Positions 52,932-61,847 of a stretch of 64,000 nt of DNA are shown here, piece after piece. Origin of the DNA: Streptomyces sp. f51. Its GTDB lineage: Bacteria > Actinomycetota > Actinomycetes > Streptomycetales > Streptomycetaceae. The DNA lies in assembly GCF_037940415.1 (NCBI RefSeq), contig NZ_CP149798.1, positions 2,352,501 through 2,416,500 of the forward strand, in the 5' to 3' direction. Position numbers and translations under genes: made by a program. Numbering within the stretch: the first letter of the stretch is position 1; each line of letters starts with the position of its first letter. A model generated the notes under the pieces. The model was not told where the DNA came from, searched no databases, and worked only from the letters and a program-made list of their open reading frames with translations.

Positions 52932-53603
52932 TCACAGTCGCTTGACCCCCTTGATGCGTCCGGCGCGGGCGACCCGTGCCTTGGCCGCCTTCACGCGCAG
53001 TCCGCCGCGCTGGCTGCCGATGCGCAGGCCGGTGCCCGAGGACAGCCAGCCCGAGGCGACGTCGGCCGTCTTGGAGGCCGAACCGCCGTCGGCGAGCGGG
53101 TCGTTCTCGGCGCGCCGTGCCAGCGCCATCAGCACCGGGACGACGAACGGCGCGAGCAGCAGGTCGTAGAGGGTGGCCGTGACGAGCAGGTTGCTGAGCC
53201 CGACGTGGCGGGCGGCGGTGTCGCCGACGAGCGCCCCGACGCCCGCGTACAGCACGGTGGAGCCGATGGCGGCGGCGACGACCACGACCATGGGTCCGGT
53301 GGCCGACTTGAGGCGGCCGTTCTCGGGCTTGGCGAGTCCGGCGAGGTAGCCGACGACGCAGAGCACGAGGGCGTAGCGTCCTGCGGCGTGGTCGGCGGGC
53401 GGGGCGAGGTCGGAGAGCAGACCGGCGCCGAAGCCGATGAGCGCGCCGCCGACATGGCCGTAGACCAGGGCGAGGGCGAGCACGGTCAGCAGCACCAGGT
53501 CGGGGACGGCGCCCGGGAGATGGAGTCGGGCGAGAACGCTCACCTGGATCACCAGGGCGACGACCACCAGGGTGACGGAGAGCAGCATCCGGTTGAAACG
53601 CAT
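52932..53603 (-). CDS. mreD: Rod shape-determining protein MreD
   Basis: 223 residues with about five helices in the first 165 (LLLSVTLVVVALVIQVSVLA, LVLLTVLALALVYGHVGGAL, YALVLCVVGYLAGLA). The basic C-terminal tail of about 50 residues is typical of actinobacterial MreD. It starts 19 bp after the mreC stop. A 187-bp gap separates it from mrdA, with no obvious terminator. Confidence 0.93.
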   Translation of the reverse strand: MRFNRMLLSVTLVVVALVIQVSVLARLHLPGAVPDLVLLTVLALALVYGHVGGALIGFGAGLLSDLAPPADHAAGRYALVLCVVGYLAGLAKPENGRLKSATGPMVVVVAAAIGSTVLYAGVGALVGDTAARHVGLSNLLVTATLYDLLLAPFVVPVLMALARRAENDPLADGGSASKTADVASGWLSSGTGLRIGSQRGGLRVKAAKARVARAGRIKGVKRL

Positions 53604-53622
53604 GGGATTCGGCTCCTCCTGA

Positions 53623-54561
53623 TTACTGCTGCTGGCCGAGGTCGGTGGCGCTCGCCGAGGGCGTGACCGTCACGGTCACGGTCGGCGTGGGCGTCGGTCT
53701 GGGTTTCGGTGGCAGCACGGTGTCGCGCGGGTCGCTCTTGGGCGCCGCGACGACCACACCGACGATGTCGAGCTTGGTGAACGAGACGAAGGGCGTCACG
53801 TAGATCGTGCGGGTCAGGTCGCCGCCGGAGGGGTCGACCCGGGAGACGACGCCGACGGGGACGCCGGGCACGAACGGCTTGTCGGACTGCGATCCGAAGG
53901 TGACCAGCCGGTCGCCCTTCTTGATCTTGGCCTTGGCGTTGAGGAGCTCGACGCGCAGCGGGCGGTCGCCCTGGCCGGAGGCGAAGCCGAGTTCGTCGCT
54001 CGACTCCATGCGGGTGCCGACGGTGAAGTCGGGGTCGTTGGCGAGGAGCACGGTCGCGGTGTCCGGGCCGACGGTGGTGACCCGGCCGACCAGTCCGTCG
54101 CCGTTCAGGACGGTCATGTCGCGCTGGATGCCGTCGTTGGCGCCGACGTCGATGGTGACCGTCCAGGAGAAGCCCTGGGCCGCTCCTATGGCGATCACTT
54201 CGGCGCCCTTGATGCCGTACTGGCCCTCGCCCGCCACCTTGATCATCTTGTCGAGCTGCTTGAGGCGGCTGCGGTTGCGGTCGTTGCTCCCGAGCCTCGC
54301 CTTCAACGCCGCGTTGTCGTGCTCCAGTTGCGCGATGCGATCGTGGCGTCCGCCGGAGTCGCGGACCGCGGAGATCGCGTTGCCGACGGGGTCGACCGCG
54401 GACGACACCCCGTTCTCGATCGGGCCGAAGACCGTCGCGGCGGCCTGGCGGGCACCGTCGACCGGTGAGTCCTGCCCGCCGCGGATGTCCACCGTGATCA
54501 GTGCGAACGCGATGGCGATCAGCAGCACCAGGAGCAGCCGGCTCTCTCGTGTGTCCCTCAC
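53623..54561 (-). CDS. mreC: Rod shape-determining protein MreC
   Basis: 312 residues: a membrane helix (LLLVLLIAIAFALITV) near 10-25, a coiled coil (HDRIAQLEHDNAALKARLG, about 72-110) and the extracytoplasmic beta-barrel pair (IGAAQGFSWTVTIDVGANDG; VGRVTTVGPDTATVLLAND). The tail is Pro/Thr-rich. It links MreB and the wall synthases across the membrane. GTG 54561 is 218 bp downstream of mreB, past a hairpin, so it may have its own promoter. Confidence 0.95.
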   Translation of the reverse strand: MRDTRESRLLLVLLIAIAFALITVDIRGGQDSPVDGARQAAATVFGPIENGVSSAVDPVGNAISAVRDSGGRHDRIAQLEHDNAALKARLGSNDRNRSRLKQLDKMIKVAGEGQYGIKGAEVIAIGAAQGFSWTVTIDVGANDGIQRDMTVLNGDGLVGRVTTVGPDTATVLLANDPDFTVGTRMESSDELGFASGQGDRPLRVELLNAKAKIKKGDRLVTFGSQSDKPFVPGVPVGVVSRVDPSGGDLTRTIYVTPFVSFTKLDIVGVVVAAPKSDPRDTVLPPKPRPTPTPTVTVTVTPSASATDLGQQQ

Positions 54562-54729
54562 GTGCGGCGGCCGTGCCTTCCTCGTCGTATTGGGTCAACA
54601 GGGGCGCGCCCTGGGCGAAAAGGATGCCCACGGTGCGATGAGGCTGGGGTGGGGGTGGTGAGACGGGGTGACTGGTATGGGGAGGTTATGACTCTTATGT
54701 CGCAGGAGTTTATGCCTCCATACCAACGA

Positions 54730-54765
54730 TCCGCCGCACGAGAAGGGGTGATCTCGTACGGCGGA
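54730..54765 (-). terminator. Hairpin between mreB and mreC
   Basis: 13-bp arms TCCGCCGCACGAG/CTCGTACGGCGGA with one wobble, 15 bp after the mreB stop. It is likely a partial terminator that makes mreB more abundant than mreCD. Confidence 0.65.
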
Positions 54766-54779
54766 ATCGAAGTGTTACT

Positions 54780-55811
54780 TCATCTGCGGGGCTGGGCGTC
54801 CAGAACCTGCTGGAGCGCCTCGAACTCCTCGACACACTTGCCGGAGCCGAGCGCCACGCTGTCGAGCGGGTCCTCCGCGATGTGGATCGGCATGCCGGTC
54901 TCACGGCGCAGCCGCTCGTCCAGGCCGCGCAGGAGCGCTCCACCGCCGGTCAGGACGATGCCCCGGTCCATCACGTCACCGGAGAGCTCGGGCGGGCACT
55001 TGTCGAGCGTCGTCTTCACGGCGTCGATGATCGCGTTGACCGGCTCCTCGATCGCCTTGCGGACCTCGGCGGCGGAGATGACGACCGTCTTGGGCAGACC
55101 GGAGACCAGGTCCCGACCGCGGATCTCGGTGTGCTCGTCGTTGTCGAGGTCGTACGCCGAACCGATCGTGATCTTGATCTGCTCGGCCGTCCGCTCACCG
55201 AGAAGGAGGCTGTACTCCTTCTTGATGTGCTGGATGATCGCGTTGTCCAGCTCGTCGCCCGCGACGCGGATGGACTGGGCGGTGACGATGCCGCCGAGCG
55301 AGATGACCGCGACCTCCGTGGTGCCGCCGCCGATGTCCACCACCATGTTGCCCGTGGCCTCGTGGACCGGCAGGCCGGCGCCGATGGCCGCGGCCATGGG
55401 CTCCTCGATGATGTGCACCTGGCGGGCGCCGGCCTGGGACGACGCCTCGATGACGGCACGGCGCTCGACGCCGGTGATGCCCGAGGGCACACAGACGACG
55501 ACACGGGGGCGGGCGAGATAGCGCCGCTTGTGGATCTTCAGGATGAAGTAGCGGAGCATGCGCTCGGTGATCTCGAAGTCGGCGATGACGCCGTCCCTCA
55601 GCGGACGCACGGCAACGATGTTGCCCGGGGTCCGCCCGATCATCTTCTTGGCTTCCGCGCCCACCGCGAGGATCCCGCCGGTGTTGGTGTTGATAGCGAC
55701 GACAGACGGCTCGTTGAGTACGATCCCTCGGCCCCTGACGTACACCAGCGTGTTGGCGGTCCCGAGGTCGACAGCCATGTCACGGCCGATGAACGACATT
55801 GAGTTCCCCAT
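54780..55811 (-). CDS. mreB: Actin-like cytoskeletal protein MreB
   Basis: 343 residues. Actin-fold nucleotide motifs: phosphate-1 [15 protein letters not shown], phosphate-2 [16 protein letters not shown] and adenosine [18 protein letters not shown]. In Streptomyces it organises spore-wall rather than lateral-wall growth. ATG 55811 gives the usual length; ATG 55799 (MSFIGRD) is possible. Confidence 0.97.
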   Translation of the reverse strand: MGNSMSFIGRDMAVDLGTANTLVYVRGRGIVLNEPSVVAINTNTGGILAVGAEAKKMIGRTPGNIVAVRPLRDGVIADFEITERMLRYFILKIHKRRYLARPRVVVCVPSGITGVERRAVIEASSQAGARQVHIIEEPMAAAIGAGLPVHEATGNMVVDIGGGTTEVAVISLGGIVTAQSIRVAGDELDNAIIQHIKKEYSLLLGERTAEQIKITIGSAYDLDNDEHTEIRGRDLVSGLPKTVVISAAEVRKAIEEPVNAIIDAVKTTLDKCPPELSGDVMDRGIVLTGGGALLRGLDERLRRETGMPIHIAEDPLDSVALGSGKCVEEFEALQQVLDAQPRR

Positions 55812-56234
55812 CAGGATTCGTCTGGCCTTCCCAAAGCGAGCTTTGACGGCTTTTTAGGGACGGCGCGAGGTTGGTGCAGCGACGTGAACGCCTCCATCGT
55901 AGACGCGCCCACCCGAACACTGCGCGAGGGTCTTGGCCATTGTCGGCAGATGGCGCAGCCGCTCGCTTGTGGAGACGGGCCATCGGGGTCACGCGTTCCC
56001 CCGATCAGCGCGCATATGCCACGGGACGGCCGGATTTTTCACGGCCGTCCCTGGTCAGACTGTCGGAGCCGCGCTGACGCAGTCTCAGAAAATTCTTTGA
56101 AATTGTGCTGCTCCGCGTGCCCCGGAGATCGTCCGGGCGGCCCCGCCGGGGCCGTCCGCGGCCTCGGACGACACCGTCCGTAGGCCGTTCGGTGACCCTC
56201 CGCGCACACGGGCCCCGCGCGTTCGTCCGTCAGC
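55812..56234 (-). other. 423-bp mreB upstream region
   Basis: No gene. It should contain the mreB promoters and the end of the ndk transcript. TACGAT on the minus strand near 55900 is a possible -10. The AT-rich stretch near 56090-56110 stands out. Confidence 0.45.
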
Positions 56235-56648
56235 TCAGACGCGGCCGGGGAAGAAGATCTTCACCTCGCGCTCCGCGGACTCCTCGGAGTCGGAGGCGTG
56301 GATCAGGTTCTCGCGGACGATCACACCGAAGTCGCCGCGGATGGAACCGGGGGCGGCGGCGATCGGGTCGGTCGGTCCCGCCAGGGCGCGCACGCCCTCG
56401 ATGACCCGCTCGCCCTCGACGATCAGGGCCACGACCGGGCCGGAGGCCATGAACGCCACCAGCGGCTCGTAGAAGGGCTTGCCCTTGTGCTCGCCGTAGT
56501 GCTGCTCCAGCGTGTCCTGGTCCAGCGTCCGCAGCTCGAGCGCGGTGATCTGCCAGCCGGCCTTGCGCTCGATACGGCTGATGATCTCGCCGGTCAGGCC
56601 GCGACGGACGGCGTCGGGCTTGAGAAGGACGAGGGTGCGCTGGCTCAC
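56235..56648 (-). CDS. ndk: Nucleoside diphosphate kinase
   Basis: 137 residues. Exchanges the terminal phosphate between NTPs and NDPs through a phosphohistidine. The active-site motif NLIHASD contains H117, and TLVLLKPDAVRRGLTGEI is the N-terminal signature. GTG 56648 follows AAGGAG. TAGCCT at 56687-56692 is a good -10 candidate. Confidence 0.98.
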   Translation of the reverse strand: MSQRTLVLLKPDAVRRGLTGEIISRIERKAGWQITALELRTLDQDTLEQHYGEHKGKPFYEPLVAFMASGPVVALIVEGERVIEGVRALAGPTDPIAAAPGSIRGDFGVIVRENLIHASDSEESAEREVKIFFPGRV

Positions 56649-56771
56649 GGGAAAGCTCCTTCAGGTCACACTTGTGCGGATGAACGAGGCTACAGGGCGT
56701 GTCCGGGTGGCCGTCGCACAGTGCCGGGTGCTACGGGAACACGCCTCCGTCCGCCGGTGACGCGCGCTCGG

Positions 56772-56870
56772 GCGCCCCACCGGACAGGCCCCTGTGGATG
56801 CGCCCCACCGGACGGGTCCTGCGGACGCGCCCCACCGGACAGGTCCCTGCGGACGCGCCCGTCCCACCGG
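56772..56870. repeat. 27-28-bp direct repeats between ndk and the DUF4233 gene
   Basis: GCGCCCCACCGGAC begins at 56772, 56800 and 56827 with a diverged copy at 56854; intervening CTGCGGAC words also repeat. They fill most of the 229-bp gap and show no coding signal. Confidence 0.8.
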
Positions 56871-56877
56871 ACACGAC

Positions 56878-57237
56878 CTAGGCCGGGGTGCCGTCCGGCT
56901 CGGCCTTCGCCTGGGCGGCGAACCTCGCCTTGGCCTCGTCGATCTTGCGGCCGTAGTGGACCGAGGCCCACCACAGGGCCGCGAAGGCCACGCCCAGAAT
57001 GAACATCGACGGCACGACGAACCCGCCCGCGACGAGCAGGATCTGGAGCGCCCAGCCGAGCTGGACACCGCCGGGCCGCGTGATCATGCCGCACAGCAGC
57101 ACGCTCAGCGCCATCAGGACCCCGCAGACCGTCCAGACCGTGGCCGTGGACAGATCGGGTTCCTTCATGGCGACGAGTCCGGCGAAGCCGATGACGAAGA
57201 ACTCGCCGATCAGCGTGGAAGCGCAGAGCGTACGCAC
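56878..57237 (-). CDS. DUF4233 membrane protein
   Basis: 119 residues with four predicted helices (IGEFFVIGFAGLVAM, TVWTVCGVLMALSVLLCGM, ALQILLVAGGFVV, MFILGVAFAALWWAS) and a basic/Ala-rich tail. It follows folC after 5 bp, the conserved placement of this family in actinobacteria. The ribosome-binding site GGGAGGGG lies inside the end of folC. Function unknown. Confidence 0.85.
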   Translation of the reverse strand: MRTLCASTLIGEFFVIGFAGLVAMKEPDLSTATVWTVCGVLMALSVLLCGMITRPGGVQLGWALQILLVAGGFVVPSMFILGVAFAALWWASVHYGRKIDEAKARFAAQAKAEPDGTPA

Positions 57238-57242
57238 GAGAG

Positions 57243-58781
57243 TCAGCCCCTCCCCAGGAGCAGTCGGGCCTCGCCGACCGTGATGACGGATCCGGTGACC
57301 AGCACGCCCCCGCCCGCGTACTCGCCCTCTTCCTCGGCGAGCGTGATCGCGGCCTCCAGGGCGTCGTCCAGGCGCGGTTCGACCTGGACCCGGTCCTCGC
57401 CGAAGACCTCGACGGCGATCCCGGCGAGTTCGTCCGCGTCCATCGCGCGATGGCTGGAGTTCTGGGTGACGACGACCTCGGCGAAGATCGGCTCGAAGGC
57501 CTCGAGCACCCCGCGCACGTTCTTGTCGCCGCTCGCGCCGACGACCCCGATCAGCCGGCTGAAGTCGAAGACCTCGCTCACGGCCTCGGCGGTGGCGCGG
57601 GCACCCGCGGGGTTGTGCGCGGCGTCGAGCACCACGGTGGGCGAGCGGCGCACGATCTCCAGGCGGCCCGGCGAGGTGACCGAGGCGAAGGCCTTGCGCA
57701 CGGTGTCGATGTCGAGCCGCTCGGCGTGCGCCGAACCGACGCCGAAGAACGCCTCGACCGCGGCGAGCGCCACGGCGGCGTTGTGCGCCTGGTAGGCGCC
57801 GTGCAGCGGCAGGAAGACCTCTTCGTACTCGCCGCCGAGGCCGCGCAGGGTGAGCAACTGCCCGCCGACCGCGACCCGGCGCGCCACGACACCGAATTCG
57901 AGGCCCTCGCGGGCCACCGTCGCGTCGACCTCGACGGCCTTCTTCAGCAGCACCTGGGCCGCGTCGACCGGCTGCTGGGCCAGGATGACGGTGGCGTCCT
58001 GCTTGACGATGCCCGCCTTCTCGGTGGCGATCTCGGCGAACGTCTCACCGAGCCGGTCGGTGTGGTCGAGGTCGATGGGGGTCACCACGGCGACGTCCCC
58101 GTCGATCACGTTCGTGGCGTCCCAGCTGCCGCCCATGCCGACCTCGACGACGGCGACGTCCACGGGCGCGTCGGCGAAGGCGGCGTACGCCATGCCGGTG
58201 AGCACCTCGAAGAAGGACAGCCGGTACTCCTGCTGCGCGTCGACCATCTCGACGTACGGCTTGACGTCGTTGTACGTCTCGACGAAGCGCTCGGCGGGCA
58301 TCGGCGCCCCGTCCAGGCTGATCCGCTCGGTGATCGACTGCACGTGGGGGCTGGTGTAGCGGCCGGTGCGCAGGTCGAAGGCGCCGAGCAGCGCCTCGAC
58401 CATGCGGGCGGTGGAGGTCTTGCCGTTGGTGCCGGTGATGTGGATGGAGGGGTACGCGCGCTGCGGCTCCCCGAGGACGTCCATCAGCGCCGCGATCCGG
58501 GCGACGGACGGCTCCAGCTTGGTCTCGCCCCAGCGGGTGGCGAGCTCGGACTCCACCTCGCGCAGCGCCTTGTCGACCTCGGGGTCCGAGGGGCGCCCGG
58601 GTACGTCGGCCCGCGGGTCGCCGCCGCCCTGGGTGCGCAGGGTGCGGCTGCCTGCCGCGATCACCGCGAGGTCGGGGTCGCGCTCGGTCTCGTTGGCCAC
58701 GATCTCCTCGAAGAGGCCGTGCGCGTCACGGTCTTCGGAGTCGTCGTACGCGCTGCTGTCGCGTGGGGGGAGGTCGCTCAC
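57243..58781 (-). CDS. folC: Folylpolyglutamate synthase/dihydrofolate synthase
   Basis: 512 residues. Adds glutamate to dihydropteroate and folates. A Mur-ligase-like ATP site is in ITGTNGKTSTARMVEALL near residue 115, with YTSPHVQSITERISLDG and the C-terminal domain LDAAHNPAGARATAEA. An acidic N-terminal extension of about 70 residues is typical of Streptomyces. TAGACT lies 6 nt before the GTG, so the mRNA is probably leaderless. Confidence 0.95.
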   Translation of the reverse strand: MSDLPPRDSSAYDDSEDRDAHGLFEEIVANETERDPDLAVIAAGSRTLRTQGGGDPRADVPGRPSDPEVDKALREVESELATRWGETKLEPSVARIAALMDVLGEPQRAYPSIHITGTNGKTSTARMVEALLGAFDLRTGRYTSPHVQSITERISLDGAPMPAERFVETYNDVKPYVEMVDAQQEYRLSFFEVLTGMAYAAFADAPVDVAVVEVGMGGSWDATNVIDGDVAVVTPIDLDHTDRLGETFAEIATEKAGIVKQDATVILAQQPVDAAQVLLKKAVEVDATVAREGLEFGVVARRVAVGGQLLTLRGLGGEYEEVFLPLHGAYQAHNAAVALAAVEAFFGVGSAHAERLDIDTVRKAFASVTSPGRLEIVRRSPTVVLDAAHNPAGARATAEAVSEVFDFSRLIGVVGASGDKNVRGVLEAFEPIFAEVVVTQNSSHRAMDADELAGIAVEVFGEDRVQVEPRLDDALEAAITLAEEEGEYAGGGVLVTGSVITVGEARLLLGRG

Positions 58782-58787
58782 GGGGCC

Positions 58788-58793
58788 AGTCTA
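58788..58793 (-). promoter_or_regulatory. -10 TAGACT, 6 nt before folC GTG
   Basis: TAGACT-GGCCCC-GTG on the minus strand; no ribosome-binding site. Confidence 0.55.
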
Positions 58794-58817
58794 CGGAGGT
58801 GGCGGGCTGTGGGGGAT

Positions 58818-59009
58818 TTCGCCCCCTCCGCCCCTACCCGTCCCGCCCCCGGGGCTCCGCCCCGGACCCCGCTCCTCGATGCTCCTCAATCGCCGGAGGG
58901 GCTGATCGTCAGCCCGTCCGGCGATCGAGGACGAGGCCGTTCAGGCCGAAGCGGGGGTCTGGGGGCGGCAGCCCCCGGGAACGGGACGGGTAGGGGCGGA
59001 GGGGGCGAA
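58818..59009. repeat. 192-bp foldback element with 28-bp perfect terminal inverted repeats
   Basis: The ends (58818-58845 and 58982-59009) are perfect inverted repeats. Inside, further arms pair imperfectly (CCGGGGCTCCGCC with GGCGGCAGCCCCCGG; CAATCGCCGGAGGGGCTGA with TCAGCCCGTCCGGCGATCG), so the whole element can fold into one long cruciform. It has no coding capacity. The same kind of sequence is, to my knowledge, dispersed in Streptomyces intergenic regions, so it is a MITE- or REP-like repeat. Confidence 0.85.
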
Positions 59010-59030
59010 GAGGGTCCGGCGTGGACGCGG

Positions 59031-59064
59031 AAGGCCCCCGGAACGGGAGGGTTCCGGGGGCCTT
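59031..59064 (-). terminator. valS terminator
   Basis: Perfect 14-bp stem AAGGCCCCCGGAAC/GTTCCGGGGGCCTT with a 6-nt loop, 22 bp after the valS stop. Confidence 0.88.
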
Positions 59065-59085
59065 CGCGTTGCGCAGGACGGGTGA

Positions 59086-61710
59086 CTACGCCTCCGGCAG
59101 CCGTTCCAGCTGGGTCTGGATGCGGGCGATGTCCTCGTCCGCCTTGGCGAGCCGGCCGCGGATCTTGTCCACGACGTTGTCCGGTGCCTTGGCGAGGAAC
59201 GCCTCGTTGCCGAGCTTGGCGTTGGCCTGGGCCTTCTCCTTCTCGGCTGCGGCGAGGTCCTTGGCGAGCCGCTTGCGCTCGGCGGCGACGTCGATCGTGC
59301 CCGACAGGTCGAGCGCGACGGTGGCGCCCGCCACCGGCAGCGTCGCCGTGGCCGAGAAGCTGTCGCCCTCCGGCTGGAGGCGCAGCAGCTGGCGGATGGC
59401 CGCCTCGTGCGGGGCCAGCTCGGTCCCGTCGAGGGTCAGCCGGGCCGGGACCCGCTGACCCGGCTGGAGGCCCTGGTCGGCACGGAAGCGGCGGACCTCC
59501 GTGATGACCTGCTGGAGCTGCTCGATCTCCCGCTCGGCCGCGGTGTCACGGAAGCCACTGTCCTTGGGCCAGTCGGCGACGACGACCGACTCGCCGCCCG
59601 TGAGGGTGGTCCAGAGGGTCTCGGTGACGAACGGGACGACCGGGTGCAGGAGGCGCAGGGTGACGTCCAGGACCTCGCCGAGGACCCGGCCGGAGACCTT
59701 CGCGGGCTCGCCGCCCGCCATGAACGTGGTCTTGGACAGCTCGACGTACCAGTCGAAGACCTCGTCCCACGCGAAGTGGAACAGGGCGTCCGACAGCTTG
59801 GCGAACTGGAAGTCGTCGTACAGGGCGTCGACTTCGGCGACCGTGGCGTTGAGCCGGGAGAGGATCCAGCGGTCGGTGGCCGACAGCTCCTCGGCGGGCG
59901 GGAGTTCGCCCTCGACCGTCGCGCCGTTCATCAGCGCGAAGCGGGTGGCGTTCCAGATCTTGTTGGCGAAGTTGCGCGAGCCCTGGACCCAGTCCTCGCC
60001 GATCGGGACGTCGACGCCCGGGTTGGCGCCGCGCGCGAGGGTGAAACGCAGGGCGTCGGAGCCGTATTTGTCCATCCAGTCCAGCGGATTGACCGCGTTC
60101 CCGAAGGACTTGGACATCTTCTTGCCGAACTGGTCGCGGACCATGCCGTGCAGGGCGATGGTGTGGAACGGCGGGGTGCCGTCCATCGCGTACAGGCCGA
60201 ACATCATCATCCGGGCGACCCAGAAGAAGAGGATGTCGTAGCCGGTGACCAGGACGGAGTTCGGGTAGAACTTCGCGAGGCTGTCGGTCTGTTCGGGCCA
60301 GCCGAGCGTGGAGAACGGCCACAGGCCGGAGGAGAACCAGGTGTCGAGGACGTCGGTGTCCTGGTGCCAGCCCTCGCCCGTGGGGGCCTCGTCGTCGGGG
60401 CCGACGCAGACGATCTCGCCGTTCGGGCCATACCAGACCGGGATCCGGTGGCCCCACCACAGCTGGCGCGAGATGCACCAGTCGTGGAGGTTGTCGACCC
60501 AGTCGAAGTACCGCTTCTCCATCTCCTGCGGGTGGATCTTGACGCGGCCGTCGCGGACGGCGTCGCCCGCGGCCTTCGCCAGCGGGCCGACCTTGACCCA
60601 CCACTGCATGGACAGGCGCGGCTCGATGGTGGTCTTGCAGCGCGAGCAGTGGCCGACCGAGTGGCTGTAGGGCCGCTTCTCGGCGACGATCCTGCCCTCG
60701 GCGCGCAGGGCGGCGACGATGGCGGAACGGGCCTCCAGGCGGTCCAGGCCCTGGAAGGGGCCGGGGACGGTGATGACGGCGTGCTCGTCCATGACGGCGA
60801 TGTTGGGCAGGTTGTGGCGCTGCCCGATCTCGAAGTCGTTCGGGTCGTGAGCGGGCGTCACCTTGACGGCGCCGGTGCCGAACTCGGGGTCGACGTGCTC
60901 GTCCGCGACGACCGGGATGGAACGGTCGGTCAGCGGCAGCCTGATGAGCTTGCCGACGAGGTGCTTGTACCGCTCGTCGCCCGGGTGGACGGCGACGGCG
61001 GTGTCGCCGAGCATCGTCTCGGCACGGGTGGTGGCGACGACAATGGAGTCGTCCCCCTCCCCGTACTTCATGGAGACGAGCTCGCCGTCGTCGTCCTGGT
61101 ACTCGACCTCGATGTCGGAGATCGCGGTCAGACAGCGCGGGCACCAGTTGATGATGCGCTCGGCGCGGTAGATCAGCTCGTCGTCGTAGAGCTTCTTGAA
61201 GATGGTCTGGACGGACTGGGAGAGGCCCTCGTCCATCGTGAAGCGCTCGCGCGACCAGGCGACGCCGTCACCGAGGCGGCGCATCTGGCCGGAAATCTGC
61301 CCGCCGGACTCGGCCTTCCACTGCCAGACGCGCTCGACGAACGCCTCCCGGCCGAGGTCGTGCCGCGACTTGCCCTCCTTGCCGAGCTCCCGCTCGACGA
61401 CGTTCTGGGTGGCGATGCCGGCGTGGTCCATGCCGGGCTGCCACAGCGTCTCGAAGCCCTGCATGCGCTTGCGGCGGGTGAGGGCGTCGATGAGGGTGTG
61501 CTCGAAGGCGTGGCCGAGGTGCAGGCTGCCCGTGACGTTCGGCGGCGGGATGACCACCGTGAACGGAGGCTTGTCGCTCTTGGCGTCCGCCTCGAAGTAG
61601 CCGCGCTCTACCCAGCGCTCGTACAGCGGCCCCTCTACGTCGGCCGGCGCGTACTGGGTCGGCAGTTCGGGGTTGGGCTCTGATGGCTGCTGATGAGCGT
61701 TCTCGGTCAC
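59086..61710 (-). CDS. valS: Valyl-tRNA synthetase
   Basis: 874 residues, class Ia. [21 protein letters not shown] holds the HIGH motif near 64; the KKMSKSFGN motif is near 530; the editing domain lies between ([18 protein letters not shown]). A C-terminal coiled coil ([20 protein letters not shown] onward) is the valyl-specific tRNA-binding arm. TAAACT lies 6 nt before the GTG, giving a predicted leaderless transcript, so a T-box or leader attenuator of the leuS kind is not expected. Confidence 0.98.
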   Translation of the reverse strand: MTENAHQQPSEPNPELPTQYAPADVEGPLYERWVERGYFEADAKSDKPPFTVVIPPPNVTGSLHLGHAFEHTLIDALTRRKRMQGFETLWQPGMDHAGIATQNVVERELGKEGKSRHDLGREAFVERVWQWKAESGGQISGQMRRLGDGVAWSRERFTMDEGLSQSVQTIFKKLYDDELIYRAERIINWCPRCLTAISDIEVEYQDDDGELVSMKYGEGDDSIVVATTRAETMLGDTAVAVHPGDERYKHLVGKLIRLPLTDRSIPVVADEHVDPEFGTGAVKVTPAHDPNDFEIGQRHNLPNIAVMDEHAVITVPGPFQGLDRLEARSAIVAALRAEGRIVAEKRPYSHSVGHCSRCKTTIEPRLSMQWWVKVGPLAKAAGDAVRDGRVKIHPQEMEKRYFDWVDNLHDWCISRQLWWGHRIPVWYGPNGEIVCVGPDDEAPTGEGWHQDTDVLDTWFSSGLWPFSTLGWPEQTDSLAKFYPNSVLVTGYDILFFWVARMMMFGLYAMDGTPPFHTIALHGMVRDQFGKKMSKSFGNAVNPLDWMDKYGSDALRFTLARGANPGVDVPIGEDWVQGSRNFANKIWNATRFALMNGATVEGELPPAEELSATDRWILSRLNATVAEVDALYDDFQFAKLSDALFHFAWDEVFDWYVELSKTTFMAGGEPAKVSGRVLGEVLDVTLRLLHPVVPFVTETLWTTLTGGESVVVADWPKDSGFRDTAAEREIEQLQQVITEVRRFRADQGLQPGQRVPARLTLDGTELAPHEAAIRQLLRLQPEGDSFSATATLPVAGATVALDLSGTIDVAAERKRLAKDLAAAEKEKAQANAKLGNEAFLAKAPDNVVDKIRGRLAKADEDIARIQTQLERLPEA

Positions 61711-61716
61711 GGGATC

Positions 61717-61722
61717 AGTTTA
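61717..61722 (-). promoter_or_regulatory. -10 TAAACT, 6 nt before valS GTG
   Basis: TAAACT-GATCCC-GTG on the minus strand; no ribosome-binding site. Confidence 0.6.
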
Positions 61723-61767
61723 GGGGCGTCACGCCGCTGTCCCGAAACGGGATTACTTCGTAACGGT

Positions 61768-61792
61768 GGGCCCCCTGCGGACCTGGGGGCCC
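61768..61792. promoter_or_regulatory. Hairpin in the valS / 61848 divergent region
   Basis: GGGCCCCC/GGGGGCCC perfect 8-bp stem with a 9-nt loop. If valS is leaderless the hairpin can only be in the other transcript or be a DNA site. Confidence 0.4.
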
Positions 61793-61847
61793 GGCCCGTG
61801 CGTCAGGATGTCAGGAACACATAAGGCATCTGGAGGGGAACCCAGAA

